DNA of 64,000 nucleotides, taken from positions 4,898,001 through 4,962,000 of the forward strand of contig NZ_CP078013.2 of NCBI RefSeq assembly GCF_024112395.2, in the 5' to 3' direction. The notes under the pieces are model-generated. The model made no database searches. It was not told the DNA's origin and was given only the letters and a program-made list of their open reading frames with translations. This document shows positions 36,910 through 47,011 of this stretch, piece after piece. Position 1 is the stretch's first letter. Each line of letters starts with the position of its first letter. Origin of the DNA: Pseudomonas pergaminensis. Lineage in GTDB: Bacteria; Pseudomonadota; Gammaproteobacteria; Pseudomonadales; Pseudomonadaceae. Made by a program: the position numbers and the translations under genes.

Positions 36910-38292
36910 ATGCTCGACGCCATTCGTTGGGACGCCAATCTGATTCACCGCTACGACATGGCGGGACCGCGCTACACGTCCTACCCCACTGCCGTGCAAT
37001 TCGACAGCCAGGTCGGCACCTTCGACCTGCTCCACGCCCTGCGCGACAGCCGCAAGGCCGTGCGACCCTTGTCGCTGTATGTGCATGTACCGTTCTGCGC
37101 GAACATTTGCTACTACTGCGCCTGCAACAAGGTCATCACCAAGGACCGTGGCCGCGCCCAGGCCTACCTGCAACGTCTGGAGCAAGAGATCCAACTGGTG
37201 GCCTGCCACCTCGATCCGAGACAGCGGGTTGAGCAACTGCACTTCGGCGGCGGCACCCCGACCTTTCTCAGCCACGATGAACTGCGCCAGGTCATGGGCT
37301 GCCTGCGCCAGCACTTCAATTTGCTGGATGACGATTCCGGCGACTACGGCATCGAGATCGACCCCCGTGAAGCGGACTGGGCGACCATGGGCCTGCTGCG
37401 TGAACTTGGCTTCAACCGCGTGAGCATCGGCCTGCAAGACCTTGACCCCGAGGTGCAACGGGCAGTGAATCGCCTGCAGAGCCTGGAGGAAACCCGTGCG
37501 GTCATCGATGCGGCGCGCACCCTGCAATTTCGCTCGATCAATATCGACCTGATCTACGGCTTGCCCAAGCAAACACCGATCAATTTTGCGCGTACCGTGG
37601 AAGAGGTAATCAGCCTGCAACCAGACCGCTTGTCAGTGTTCAATTACGCGCACCTGCCAGAGCGCTTCATGCCCCAGCGGCGTATCAACACCGATGAACT
37701 GCCCTCCCCGGCGTCTAAACTCTTGATGCTGCAAACCACCATCGAGCAACTGACCCAGGCCGGCTACCGCTACATAGGCATGGACCACTTCGCCCTGCCG
37801 GACGATGAGTTGGCTATCGCCCAGGAAGAAGGCACGCTGCAGCGCAACTTCCAGGGCTACACCACCCACGGTCACTGCGACTTGATCGGGCTCGGGGTGT
37901 CGGCGATCAGCCAGATCGGCGACCTGTACTGCCAGAACAGCAGCGACCTCAACGGCTACCAGAACACCCTGGCGGGCGCGCAACTGGCCACCAGCCGTGG
38001 CCTGGTCTGCACCACGGACGATCGGTTGCGGCGGGAGGTGATTCAGCAGCTGATCTGCACGTTCAGCCTGGCATTCGAGGCGATCGAGCAGGCCTTCAAT
38101 GTGGATTTTCGCGGGTATTTCGCTGACATCTGGCCACAACTGGAGGCCATGGCCGAGGATGGCCTGATTGAACTCGACGCCCGGGGCATTCGTGTGTTGC
38201 CGGCCGGGCGCCTGCTGGTGAGGTCGGTGTGCATGGTGTTCGACGCCTATCTGGAGCACCAGAACAGGCAGCGTTTCTCGAAGGTTATCTAG
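36910..38292 (+). CDS. hemN: oxygen-independent coproporphyrinogen III oxidase
   Basis: A 460-residue radical SAM enzyme. The cluster motif is Cys63-x3-Cys67-x2-Cys70 in HVPFCANICYYCACNKV, preceded by the SAM/substrate Tyr segment RYTSYPTA and followed by HFGGGTPTFL. It decarboxylates two propionates of coproporphyrinogen III for heme synthesis when oxygen is scarce, supplying heme to the cbb3 oxidases encoded upstream. It sits directly behind a perfect ANR box. Confidence 0.96.
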   Translation: MLDAIRWDANLIHRYDMAGPRYTSYPTAVQFDSQVGTFDLLHALRDSRKAVRPLSLYVHVPFCANICYYCACNKVITKDRGRAQAYLQRLEQEIQLVACHLDPRQRVEQLHFGGGTPTFLSHDELRQVMGCLRQHFNLLDDDSGDYGIEIDPREADWATMGLLRELGFNRVSIGLQDLDPEVQRAVNRLQSLEETRAVIDAARTLQFRSINIDLIYGLPKQTPINFARTVEEVISLQPDRLSVFNYAHLPERFMPQRRINTDELPSPASKLLMLQTTIEQLTQAGYRYIGMDHFALPDDELAIAQEEGTLQRNFQGYTTHGHCDLIGLGVSAISQIGDLYCQNSSDLNGYQNTLAGAQLATSRGLVCTTDDRLRREVIQQLICTFSLAFEAIEQAFNVDFRGYFADIWPQLEAMAEDGLIELDARGIRVLPAGRLLVRSVCMVFDAYLEHQNRQRFSKVI

Positions 38293-38302
38293 TCGACTCG
38301 CC

Positions 38303-38770
38303 TTACTTGGCCATGAGGCTCATGGCTTCCATCTGAGCCTCTGGCGGCTGGTCTTTCATGGCTTTGGCCAGTTGGGTCTGGGTGGTTGCCAGCGCGGCCT
38401 GCAATGACGTCACATCGCTCTGCAAGCCCGCGACTCTGGCCTGGCGCGCCTCCGGCGTCATCGAGGTATCAGCCATGGCCGCTGCGAGTTCGGCCATCTT
38501 GTCTTCGAGTTGTTTCTTGAGCTCACGGATCATCTTCAACAACTGCTTGACGCTGTCGCTCAGGTTGCTGTCGTCGATGTCTTTATTCGCGTCGTTACGG
38601 GCAGCCTGCAGACCCGCACCGGAAATTGTCACCGCCACGCCTTCGACCGGCTTGGCGTCAGCCTGCGGTGCCGATGGGTTGCTGGCATCGTCCACCACGG
38701 CGTCCTTTTTGAGGTCCGGCATTGTGGGTATGCGAATACTTGAGGGGTTAATACCGCCAATAGAAGCCAT
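38303..38770 (-). CDS. coiled-coil protein, FlxA-like
   Basis: A 155-residue soluble protein without signal peptide. The N-terminal third is low-complexity (DDASNPSAPQADAKPVEG). From about residue 75 it is a long charged helix (SVKQLLKMIRELKKQLEDKM, then AELAAAMAD) with a second helical block ending LMAK. This resembles FlxA-like proteins found in Pseudomonas; no function is established. The start at 38770 has AGGG 8 bases upstream; 38797 and 38821 are possible. It is convergent with hemN. Confidence 0.65.
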   Translation of the reverse strand: MASIGGINPSSIRIPTMPDLKKDAVVDDASNPSAPQADAKPVEGVAVTISGAGLQAARNDANKDIDDSNLSDSVKQLLKMIRELKKQLEDKMAELAAAMADTSMTPEARQARVAGLQSDVTSLQAALATTQTQLAKAMKDQPPEAQMEAMSLMAK

Positions 38771-38923
38771 GATCCAAACCCTGGATTGTTGAGACATAAG
38801 CCTGTATCGACCCTGATACAAAAAGCTTTATACCGCTGGCGGTTTTTTGTACACGCTGGCCTCATCGCCCCCCAGTGCGTTACCCTTACGTCTTATGTGT
38901 GTTTTCCCACAAGGATTTAAGAA

Positions 38924-39658
38924 ATGTCCGAGCCAGTTAAACTGCGCGCTCACAGCCAGGCTCATTGCAAGGATTGCAGCCTGGCTCCCCTGTGCTTGCC
39001 ACTTTCGTTGAATTTGGAAGACATGGATGCGCTGGACGAGATCGTTAAACGCGGTCGCCCGCTGAAAAAAGGCGAGTTCCTGTTTCGCCAGGGCGACAAG
39101 TTCGATTCCGTTTATGCAGTACGTTCGGGCGCATTGAAAACGTTCAGCCTCAGCGACGGCGGCGAAGAGCAGATCACCGGTTTCCACCTGCCCAGCGAAC
39201 TGGTCGGCTTGTCGGGCATGGACACCGAGATTCATCCGGTGTCGGCCCAGGCGCTGGAGACCACTTCGGTGTGCGAAATCCCCTTCGAACGCCTGGACGA
39301 ACTGGCCCTGCAATTGCCGCAACTGCGTCGCCAACTGATGCGTGTCATGAGTCGCGAAATTCGTGACGACCAGCAAATGATGCTGCTGTTGTCGAAGAAA
39401 ACCGCCGACGAGCGCATCGCTACGTTCCTGGTCAACCTGTCGGCACGGTTCCGTGCCCGTGGGTTCTCCGCCAACCAGTTCCGCCTGAGCATGTCGCGCA
39501 ACGAAATCGGCAACTACCTGGGCCTTGCAGTGGAAACCGTGTCCCGCGTGTTTACGCGCTTCCAGCAGAACGCACTGTTGGCCGCCGAAGGCAAGGAAGT
39601 GCATATCCTCGACCCTATCCAGCTGTGCGCGCTGGCGGGCGGCTCGCTCGAAGGTTAA
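38924..39658 (+). CDS. anr: oxygen-sensing transcription factor ANR (FNR family)
   Basis: A 244-residue CRP/FNR regulator. Four Cys for an oxygen-labile 4Fe-4S cluster are present: Cys15, Cys18, Cys24 ([11 protein letters not shown]) and Cys117 (TSVCEIP). The C-terminal helix-turn-helix [18 protein letters not shown] has the Glu204-Ser207-Arg208 set that reads TTGAT half-sites. Such sites precede the first ccoN, ccoG and hemN in this window. AAGGA precedes the ATG. Confidence 0.97.
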   Translation: MSEPVKLRAHSQAHCKDCSLAPLCLPLSLNLEDMDALDEIVKRGRPLKKGEFLFRQGDKFDSVYAVRSGALKTFSLSDGGEEQITGFHLPSELVGLSGMDTEIHPVSAQALETTSVCEIPFERLDELALQLPQLRRQLMRVMSREIRDDQQMMLLLSKKTADERIATFLVNLSARFRARGFSANQFRLSMSRNEIGNYLGLAVETVSRVFTRFQQNALLAAEGKEVHILDPIQLCALAGGSLEG

Positions 39659-39750
39659 GAGAAGGATTGATCCAGACACCTGCGGCCGCGCCAATTGCCG
39701 AGGCCGCAGGTATACTTCGAGTCCGTTTCCAGCCCCAGGACTCTTCGACG

Positions 39751-40299
39751 ATGACCTTCGATTCGTTCGACATCAAATCCCTGATCCGCCCCGTCATCGA
39801 CTTCCCCAAGCCTGGGGTGATCTTCCGTGACATCACGCCCTTGTTCCAATCGCCCCGCGCCCTGCGCCTGGTGGCGGACAGCTTTGCCCAACGTTATGTC
39901 GAAGCCGATTTCACCCATATCGGCGCAATGGATGCGCGGGGCTTCCTGATCGGTTCGATCATCGCCTACCAACTGAACAAGCCGCTGATCCTGTTCCGCA
40001 AGCAGGGCAAACTGCCCGCGGACGTGCTGGCCGAGGGTTACCAGACCGAGTACGGCGAGGCTTTCCTGGAAGTGCACGCCGACAGCCTGTGCGAGGGCGA
40101 TTCGGTGTTGATGTTCGATGACCTGATCGCCACTGGCGGCACCCTGATCGCGGCGGCGAACCTGGTGCGACGCATGGGCGCGAAGATCTTCGAAGCGGCG
40201 GCGATTATTGATCTGCCGGAGCTGGGTGGGTCGCAACGCCTGGAGGACATGGGGATTCCGACGTTTTGTTTGACGCAGTTTGCGTTGACTGAACAGTAA
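39751..40299 (+). CDS. apt: adenine phosphoribosyltransferase
   Basis: A 182-residue purine-salvage enzyme making AMP from adenine and PRPP. The family start [19 protein letters not shown], the PRPP-binding loop [14 protein letters not shown] and the adenine-site region [15 protein letters not shown] are intact. The ATG at 39751 begins the conserved protein; an open frame to 39625 overlaps anr and is rejected. It lies 92 bases after anr, as in P. aeruginosa. Confidence 0.96.
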   Translation: MTFDSFDIKSLIRPVIDFPKPGVIFRDITPLFQSPRALRLVADSFAQRYVEADFTHIGAMDARGFLIGSIIAYQLNKPLILFRKQGKLPADVLAEGYQTEYGEAFLEVHADSLCEGDSVLMFDDLIATGGTLIAAANLVRRMGAKIFEAAAIIDLPELGGSQRLEDMGIPTFCLTQFALTEQ

Positions 40300-40313
40300 C
40301 GGTCGCCTGGGCC

Positions 40314-40417
40314 GGCCTCATCGCGGGCAAACCCGGCTCCCACAGGTGATCGCCTTCACCGATAAGAATGTGTGAGCCCAATCAAATGTGGGAGCCGGGC
40401 TTGCCCGCGATGAGGCC
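40314..40417. repeat. REPIN between apt and the acyl-CoA dehydrogenase
   Basis: GGCCTCATCGCGGGCAAACC at the left and the inverse of it ending CCCGCGATGAGGCC form a doublet with about 50 bases between. The two genes are convergent. Confidence 0.9.
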
Positions 40418-40434
40418 CGCAAGAACAACGCAAA

Positions 40435-41583
40435 TCACAACCCCATCTGCTTACTGATGATCTCGTTCATCACTTCACGCGTCCCCCCGCCAATCGACAG
40501 GATGCGGTTATCCCGATACAGCCGCTCCACCAGGTTGCCGCGCATATAGCCCTGCCCACCGAGAATCTGCACCGCGTCGTAGGTGACGCGGTCGGCGGTG
40601 TCGGTGGCGAGGTTCTTGGCCATGGAAATCTCCTTGATCACGCTGAGGCCGGCCGCCATTTTCGCCGCCTGGCGGTAGGTGAATTCGCGGGAGACTTCCA
40701 CGGCGGTGGCCATCTCTGCCAGTCGATGCTTGATCACCTGGAACTTGCCGATGGGCTTACCGAAGGCTTCGCGCTGGGCGGCCCATGCAAGGCTTTCCTC
40801 CAGGGCCAACTGCGCAGTCATGTTGGCCATCAGGGCCAGCGCCAGGCGTTCGCTCTGGAAGTTGCCCATGATGCAGGCAAACCCCATGTTCTCCGCGCCG
40901 ATCAGGTTGCCGACGGGCACCCGGCAATCGTCAAAGAATAATTCAGCCGTGTCCGACGCCCACCAGCCCATTTTCTTCAGGGGCTGGCCGACAGTGAAAC
41001 CCGGCGTGTCTTTTTCGATCAGCAGTAGGCTGATGCCGGCAAAGCCCGGCCCGCCGGTGCGCACGGCGACGGTGTAGAAATCGGCGCGGATACCGCTGGT
41101 GATGAAGGTCTTGCTGCCGCTGACGCGGTAATGGTCGCCGTCGCGGATGGCGCGGGTTTGCAGGCTGGCGACATCAGAGCCGCCACCCGGCTCGGTGACC
41201 GCCAGGGCGATGATCTTTGCACCGGCCAGGACCTGCGGCGCCACGCGCTCGCGCACCTCGGGCCGGGCCCATTTGACGACCGGTGGCAGGCCGATATCCA
41301 GCGAACCAAGCCCGGCGACCACACCACCGGAGCCACAACGCATCAGCTCTTCACTGGCCGCAACCTTTGCGAACAGGTCACCTTCATGGCTACCGCCCAA
41401 GGCTTGCGGATAACCGATGCCGAGGATCCCCACCGCGCCGGCCTTGAGGTACAGCTCGCGCGGAAAGCTCTGCGCCTCCTCCCACTGCTCGATGCCCGGC
41501 AGCAGCTCGCGCTCGACAAAGCGACGCACGCTGTCGCGGACCAATTGGTGGCTGGGGTCGAAGTAGTCCTGGTAGGCAGACAT
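40435..41583 (-). CDS. acyl-CoA dehydrogenase
   Basis: A 382-residue flavoprotein of the acyl-CoA dehydrogenase fold: N-terminal helical domain, FAD-binding beta domain (ALAVTEPGGGSDVASLQTRA, SGSKTFITSG) and C-terminal helical domain (ILGGQGYMRGNLVERLYRD). Where short- and medium-chain enzymes carry the catalytic Glu (xEGTxE) this protein has GGGTREV. The base must therefore lie elsewhere, as in long-chain/isovaleryl types. The ATG at 41583 follows GGAG. A clean inverted repeat lies just upstream. Confidence 0.92.
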   Translation of the reverse strand: MSAYQDYFDPSHQLVRDSVRRFVERELLPGIEQWEEAQSFPRELYLKAGAVGILGIGYPQALGGSHEGDLFAKVAASEELMRCGSGGVVAGLGSLDIGLPPVVKWARPEVRERVAPQVLAGAKIIALAVTEPGGGSDVASLQTRAIRDGDHYRVSGSKTFITSGIRADFYTVAVRTGGPGFAGISLLLIEKDTPGFTVGQPLKKMGWWASDTAELFFDDCRVPVGNLIGAENMGFACIMGNFQSERLALALMANMTAQLALEESLAWAAQREAFGKPIGKFQVIKHRLAEMATAVEVSREFTYRQAAKMAAGLSVIKEISMAKNLATDTADRVTYDAVQILGGQGYMRGNLVERLYRDNRILSIGGGTREVMNEIISKQMGL

Positions 41584-41615
41584 CGGCAAGCTCCATGGCG
41601 AGATGGAGCGAAATT

Positions 41616-41633
41616 ACCAAGCGCTTGCTTGGT
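41616..41633 (-). promoter_or_regulatory. inverted-repeat operator upstream of the acyl-CoA dehydrogenase
   Basis: ACCAAGC (41616-41622) and GCTTGGT (41627-41633) with a 4-base spacer form a perfect 7-bp palindrome, 33 bases upstream of the start codon. The layout is that of TetR-family operators common before acyl-CoA genes. Confidence 0.65.
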
Positions 41634-41674
41634 TATCAAGACATGTACACCTTTTGCCAACAACACGACACTAA

Positions 41675-41763
41675 TGTGGGAGCGGGCTTGCCCGCGAAAG
41701 CGCTGGAACAGTCAATACATCTGGTACTGAAAGACCGCTTTCGCGAGCAAGCCCGCCCCCACA
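41675..41763. repeat. REPIN between recR and the acyl-CoA dehydrogenase
   Basis: TGTGGGAGCGGGCTTGCCCG, then CGAAAG, is mirrored by CTTTCGCGAGCAAGCCCGCC, then CCCACA. Confidence 0.9.
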
Positions 41764-41782
41764 CTTTGTCCGGCGGTGAACC

Positions 41783-42385
41783 TTAAAGGGCGATCGGTTT
41801 GCGGCCGGCGAAGGAGTGCGCCAGCGTGCCACCATCGACCAACTCCAACTCGCCGCCCAGCGGCACACCGTGGGCAATACGCGAAGTGATCAAGCCTTTG
41901 TTGGTCAGCAGTTGAGCGATGTAATGCGCGGTCGCCTCACCTTCCACTGTCGGGTTGGTGGCCAGGATCACTTCGGTAAAGGTGCCCTGTTCTTCGATGC
42001 GCGTCACCAGCTGTGGAATGCCGATGGCCTCCGGGCCCAGGCCGTCCAGCGGCGACAGGTGGCCCTTGAGCACAAAGTAGCGCCCGCGATAGCCAGTCTG
42101 CTCCACCGCATACACATCCATCGGTCCTTCCACCACGCACAGCAGCGTGTCGTCACGGCGCGGGTCGGCGCATTGCGGGCAGAGTTCTTCTTCGGTCAGC
42201 GTGCGGCACTGGCGGCAGTGGCCTACCCCGGTCATGGCCTGGCTCAAGGCCTGGGCCAACCGGGTGCCACCGCTGCGATCACGCTCAAGCAGTTGCAGCG
42301 CCATGCGCTGGGCGGTTTTCTGGCCCACGCCCGGCAATGTGCGCAGGGCGTCGATCAGTTGGCGAATCAGGGGGCTGAAGCTCAT
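41783..42385 (-). CDS. recR: recombination protein RecR
   Basis: A 200-residue repair protein of the RecFOR pathway that helps load RecA at gaps. It has the N-terminal helix-hairpin-helix ([20 protein letters not shown]), a C4 zinc finger ([16 protein letters not shown]), a TOPRIM domain ([13 protein letters not shown]) and the C-terminal Walker-B-like strand. The ATG at 42385 starts [10 protein letters not shown]. In many bacteria it follows ybaB directly; here an MDR gene separates them. Confidence 0.96.
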   Translation of the reverse strand: MSFSPLIRQLIDALRTLPGVGQKTAQRMALQLLERDRSGGTRLAQALSQAMTGVGHCRQCRTLTEEELCPQCADPRRDDTLLCVVEGPMDVYAVEQTGYRGRYFVLKGHLSPLDGLGPEAIGIPQLVTRIEEQGTFTEVILATNPTVEGEATAHYIAQLLTNKGLITSRIAHGVPLGGELELVDGGTLAHSFAGRKPIAL

Positions 42386-42450
42386 GGGCAATGGTCCGAC
42401 AAAACAACGAGACGCGGTTTATACCCGCGCCCCGGATTAGCGTCAAATCC

Positions 42451-43485
42451 TCAATCCTGCGCGACGCGCACCACCAACTTGCCGAAGTTGCGCCCTTCCA
42501 GCAAACCGATAAAGGCCTCGGGTGCCTGCTCCAGACCGTCGACCACGTCTTCGCGGAACTTGATCTTGCCGTCGCGCACCCACGGCGCCATGGCGCTGAG
42601 GAACTCGGGCTGGCGGTCACCGTAGTCGTCGAACACGATAAAGCCCTGGATGCGCACGCGCTTGGTCAGCAGCGTTCGTTGCAGCGCCGGCAACCGGTCG
42701 GGACCGCTGGGCGCTTCATGGGCGTTGTAGCCGGCGATCAGCCCGCACAGTGGAATGCGCGCCTTGGGATTGAGCAGCGGCACCACGGCGTCGAACACCT
42801 TACCGCCGACGTTTTCAAAATAGATATCGACGCCTTTGAAGCACGCCAGCGCCAGATCATTGGCAAAGGTCGCGCTCTTGTGGTCGACGCAGGCATCGAA
42901 GCCCAATTCGTCCACCACATAACGGCACTTGTCTGCGCCACCTGCTATCCCGACCACGCGCAAGCCCTTGAGCTTGGCCACCTGCCCCACCACCGAGCCC
43001 ACTGCGCCGGACGCCGCGGCCACCACCAGGGTTTCCCCGGCCGTGGGCTGGCCAATGTCCATCAGGCCCATGTAGGCGGTCATGCCCGGCATGCCCAGCA
43101 CACCCAAGGCCATGGACGGACTGGCCAGGCCATTGGGCACCGGCATCAGGTTACGACCGTCGGAGATGCTGTGGCTTTGCCAGCCGGTGGAGCCGACCAC
43201 CAGGTCGCCCACTTCGAATTTCGGATTGCGCGACTGTTCGATGCGACTGACAGCGCCACCGGTCATTACTTCGTCGATTTCCACTGGCGCCGCGTAGGAC
43301 GGTGCGTCGCTCATACGTCCGCGCATGTAGGGGTCGAGGGACAGGTACAGGGTTTTCAGCAGGACTTGGCCGTCTGCCAACTCCGGCAGATTCACACGCT
43401 CCAGGCGGAAATTTTCCGGGGTGGGTGCGCCCTGCGGGCGTGAGACCAGGACGATGCGCTGGTTCAGGGTCGGTTCTTGAGGCAT
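42451..43485 (-). CDS. zinc-free NADP-dependent MDR oxidoreductase (CurA/prostaglandin-reductase-like)
   Basis: A 344-residue medium-chain reductase. Near the N terminus is YLSLDPYMRGRMSD, the hallmark of the leukotriene B4 dehydrogenase/CurA subgroup. The Rossmann motif is VVAASGAVGSVVGQVAKLKG, and the NADPH-binding segment IYFENVGGKVFDAV comes next. Members reduce double bonds of enones. No structural zinc ligands are seen. It has its own upstream boundary: a strong terminator after ybaB at 43564-43596. Confidence 0.93.
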   Translation of the reverse strand: MPQEPTLNQRIVLVSRPQGAPTPENFRLERVNLPELADGQVLLKTLYLSLDPYMRGRMSDAPSYAAPVEIDEVMTGGAVSRIEQSRNPKFEVGDLVVGSTGWQSHSISDGRNLMPVPNGLASPSMALGVLGMPGMTAYMGLMDIGQPTAGETLVVAAASGAVGSVVGQVAKLKGLRVVGIAGGADKCRYVVDELGFDACVDHKSATFANDLALACFKGVDIYFENVGGKVFDAVVPLLNPKARIPLCGLIAGYNAHEAPSGPDRLPALQRTLLTKRVRIQGFIVFDDYGDRQPEFLSAMAPWVRDGKIKFREDVVDGLEQAPEAFIGLLEGRNFGKLVVRVAQD

Positions 43486-43563
43486 GAAGGGGCTCCTTTA
43501 TCCAAATCCATCGGTATAGGGTGCAGACCATGCGTGCGGTGCCAGGGTTCGATCCGATTGGCA

Positions 43564-43596
43564 CAAACAAAAATGCCAGGCACGGGGCCTGGCATT
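43564..43596 (-). terminator. intrinsic terminator after ybaB
   Basis: On the minus strand AATGCCAGGC, loop CCCGT and GCCTGGCATT are followed by TTTTGTTTG. The perfect 10-bp stem and T tract lie 24 bases after the ybaB stop, so the dnaX-ybaB transcript ends here and recR is not in it. Confidence 0.92.
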
Positions 43597-43619
43597 GGAG
43601 TCTAGCTAACGCTCGTCGA

Positions 43620-43958
43620 TCAGAACGGCAGCTTCATGCCCGGTGGCAGTTGCATGCCAGCGGTGACACCGCCCATTTTTTCCTGGCTGTTGGCTTCGAT
43701 CTTGCGCACGGCGTCGTTGACGGCCGCGGCGAACAGCGCCTCGAGCATTTCCAGGTCATCTTCGCCAACGCCCGGCAGGACGCTTGGGTCGATGCTTACA
43801 CGCTTGATGTCGTGACGACCGGTCATCACCACGCTGACCATATCGCCACCGGCTTTACCGGTGACTTCGGCGTTGGCCAGTTCTTCCTGCATCTTGGCCA
43901 TCTTTTCCTGCATCTGCTGCGCCTGCTTCATCAGGCCGGCCATGCCACCTTTCATCAT
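43620..43958 (-). CDS. ybaB: YbaB/EbfC nucleoid-associated protein
   Basis: A 112-residue DNA-binding protein. It has the family start ([20 protein letters not shown], then [16 protein letters not shown]) and the C-terminal block [20 protein letters not shown]. It forms dimers that bind DNA as tweezers. It lies 43 bases downstream of dnaX on the same strand, the usual arrangement. The ATG at 43958 has GAGGTG 6 bases upstream. Confidence 0.95.
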
Positions 43959-44001
43959 GGGAATCACCTCAAAAGTACGTGGATCAATTAGTAGCCCGGT
44001 T

Positions 44002-46074
44002 TCATGACGCTTGGGGCACCGGGGCTTCGACAGGTTCAATAGTATCGTGACGGACGACCGCACCGAACTGTTGCATCATTTGCTGGATGAGCGGATCACC
44101 GTGGATCGAATCCTCGGCCTCGCGCTGACGGTTGATACGCCGGCGGGTCGCGGCCTGGGCCGGGGTTTCCTGCTCCGGCTTGATCAGCTCGATGGCGATG
44201 GTCAGCGGGCGCTCATGGTACTGGTTAAGCGCATCGTTCAGGCGGCGCTGCTGGGTGGCGTTGAACAGGGCGCTGTGGGCCGGGTCCAGGTGCAACAGCC
44301 AGTGGTCGCCTTCGATGGAGATCAGTGTGCAGTTGGCGGCGATGCTGCCGGTCATGCCGGAAATCGGCAGTTTCGGGAACAACTCCAGCCATTGCAGGGC
44401 CAGGCCGGTGGCCGGGGCCGCGGCAGGCTCAGCCTCGGGCTCGGGGGCTGGCTCGGCGGTGTGTTCGCTGGCCAGGTCGTCCAGGTAGCTGTAGGCCGAA
44501 TCCATGTCCGGCTCGATGTAGTCTTCATCCAGCGGCGGTTCGTCGTCGAGGTCGATGCCCGGCGTAGCGGCTTCCACCTGAGCCACGGTGGGCTCGGGGA
44601 CCGGCGCAGACACCCACTCCGGTGCATCCAGCACTACGCTGTCCGGGGTCGGCGTAGGCATCGGCGTCAGCTCGGGCTGCTCGCTGCTGGTTTCCAGCAC
44701 GGGCTCCACGGCGGGCGCCAGCTCGACCTCGACGTCAGTCTCTACCGGATCATTCCAGGGCAGGTCGACGACCGGTTCAGGCTCGTTGGCCGGTTCCGGC
44801 GCGACCACCGGCGCAGCCGACACAGTTTCAGGTTCAGGTTCAGGTTCTGGCTCAGGCGCCGGCGCAACTGGCGCAGGCGCAGCAACCACTGGCGCAACCA
44901 CTGCTGCGCCAGCCACTGGTTTGGCGGAATCAACTGTGGCCTGGCTGATCCCCACTGGCTTTAGCGGCTGTCTCGGCGCATCGGCCGAATCGGCAGGCCG
45001 GAAGGCCAGCATCCGCAGCAGCACCATTTCGAAGCCGCCCCTCGGGTCGGGCGCCAGGGGCAGGTCGCGGCGACCAATCAGGCCCATCTGGTAGTAGAAC
45101 TGCACGTCTTCGGCCGGCAACGCCTGGGCCAAGGCCAGCACGCGGTCGCGGTCGCCGTGGCCATTGTCGACCCCTTCGGGCAGGGCCTGGGCGATGGCGA
45201 CGCGGTGCAGCACATTGAGGATTTCCGAGAGCACGCCATTCCAGTCCGGGCCTTGCTCCGACAGGTGGCGTACGGCCTCGAGCAACGCCTTGGCGTCGCC
45301 TTCGATCAGCGCATGCAGCACGTCGAACACCTGGCCGTGGTCCAGGGTACCGAGCATGGCGCGCACGTCGGCGGCCATGACCTTGCCTTCACCAAAGGCG
45401 ATGGCCTGGTCGGTGAGGCTCATGGCGTCGCGCATCGAACCGTCGGCGGCGCGGCCGAGCAACCACAGTGCATCGTCTTCGAACGGGACGTTCTCGACGC
45501 CCAGCACGTGGGTCAAATGCTCGACCACGCGCTCGGGGGTCATGTTTTTCAGGGAGAACTGCAGGCACCGCGACAGAATCGTTGCAGGAAGTTTCTGAGG
45601 GTCGGTGGTGGCCAGGATGAATTTGACGTAGGGCGGCGGCTCTTCCAGGGTTTTCAACAAAGCGTTGAAGGAGTGGCTGGAGAGCATGTGCACTTCGTCG
45701 ATCAGGTAGACCTTGAAGCGGCCACGGCTGGGCGCGTACTGCACGTTGTCGAGCAGCTCGCGGGTGTCTTCGACCTTGGTGCGGCTCGCGGCGTCGATCT
45801 CGATCAGGTCGACAAAACGCCCTTCGTCGATTTCCTTGCACACCGAACAGGTGCCGCACGGCGTTGAAGTAATACCGGTTTCACAGTTCAGGCATTTGGC
45901 GATGATGCGCGCAATGGTGGTCTTGCCCACCCCCCGGGTACCGGTGAACAGGTAGGCGTGGTGCAGCCGTTGGCTGTCCAAGGCATTGATCAGAGCCTTG
46001 AGCACATGGGTCTGGCCGACCATTTCGCGGAACGAGCGCGGACGCCATTTACGTGCAAGAACCTGATAACTCAT
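44002..46074 (-). CDS. dnaX: DNA polymerase III tau/gamma subunit
   Basis: A 690-residue clamp-loader ATPase. Walker A is GTRGVGKTT (45-53). The zinc site is Cys64 with Cys73, Cys76, Cys79 ([13 protein letters not shown]), Walker B is YLIDEVHML and the arginine-finger motif LSRCLQF. After domain III comes a long Pro/Glu/Ala-rich linker ([12 protein letters not shown]) and a C-terminal tau domain. The ATG at 46074 begins [12 protein letters not shown]. No A-rich slippery heptamer for a gamma frameshift is visible. Confidence 0.96.
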
Positions 46075-46207
46075 CGAAAACCGTCGCAACTGGGAAGCGG
46101 GAGCCGGTAATGCTAGCGGAGCAAGGGGGAAATTGCATCCGGCACGCTCGCCTAATCTGACTAAGCTCTTCTGGTTGGCCCCGAAAAGGCCTGATCCCGG
46201 AGAGCAT

Positions 46208-46957
46208 ATGCGCGTAGTCCTGGGCGCTTTATGGATGATTACCACGGCTTGCAGTGCTGCGCCTGCACCGTTGCGCTTCTCGGTTTCCGACAGCTGGGCG
46301 ATGCCCATGGTGCAACTGGAGGACGGCCGGCCCACCCAGGGCATTTTGTATGACCTGATGTTGAGCCTGGCCACCCAGGTGGACCGACCGGCTGAGTTCC
46401 ATGTACTGGCGCGGGCGCGCATCTCGAGTGCCATGCAACATGGCGACATCGATGTGCGCTGTTATGTCACCCAGGCCTGGGTCGACAACCTGTCCGGGGA
46501 CTACACTTGGAGCATCCCCTTGATGGTGCAGCGTAACCTGTTGGTGAGCACCCACATTCCTCCTCAGCCGGTGCAGGTCGACAAACTCGCGCCACAGGCC
46601 ATTGGCACCGTGCTCAACTACCGCTATGCCAGCCTCGACCCGCTGTTCGCCAACGGCCAGCTCAGCCGCGATGACGCCCGCAGCGAAGAACAGGTGCTGC
46701 ACAAACTGGTGGCCGGGCGTTTCAAGTTTGCCGTGACCAACGAATGGATCCTCGACCGCTTCAACCAGCGGATGCCGGTGGGCAAGCGGTTGCACAAGGT
46801 CGCGGTGATTGATGAGCAGAACCTTGGCTGCACCGTGCGCAATGACCCAAACGTGCCGGTTCAGCTCATCCTGCGCACCTTGCTGCGGATGAAAATGTCG
46901 GGGGAGATCGATCAGATCATCCAGCTCTACACCGGTGAGACTCCTGACAGGAACTGA
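46208..46957 (+). CDS. periplasmic solute-binding protein, SBP_bac_3-like
   Basis: A 249-residue protein with a signal peptide (MRVVLGALWMITTACSAAPA). The fold pattern is that of polar-amino-acid-type binding proteins: GILYDLMLSLATQV, then LARARISSAMQHGDIDVRCY, the hinge crossing GTVLNYRYASLDPL, and the second lobe ending MKMSGEIDQIIQLY. No transporter genes are adjacent, so it may be a stand-alone sensor or orphan binding protein. The ligand is unknown. GGAG lies just before the ATG. Confidence 0.82.
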   Translation: MRVVLGALWMITTACSAAPAPLRFSVSDSWAMPMVQLEDGRPTQGILYDLMLSLATQVDRPAEFHVLARARISSAMQHGDIDVRCYVTQAWVDNLSGDYTWSIPLMVQRNLLVSTHIPPQPVQVDKLAPQAIGTVLNYRYASLDPLFANGQLSRDDARSEEQVLHKLVAGRFKFAVTNEWILDRFNQRMPVGKRLHKVAVIDEQNLGCTVRNDPNVPVQLILRTLLRMKMSGEIDQIIQLYTGETPDRN

Positions 46958-47011
46958 CAGGACCGTCTTATAGACTCGGCTCCCTCACACACGCAGCCCC
47001 CAGGAGCCCGC

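Noticed and set aside
44600..45100. Possible programmed frameshift in dnaX producing gamma
   Set aside because: No run of six or more A residues on the coding strand and no slippery heptamer could be found in the linker region.
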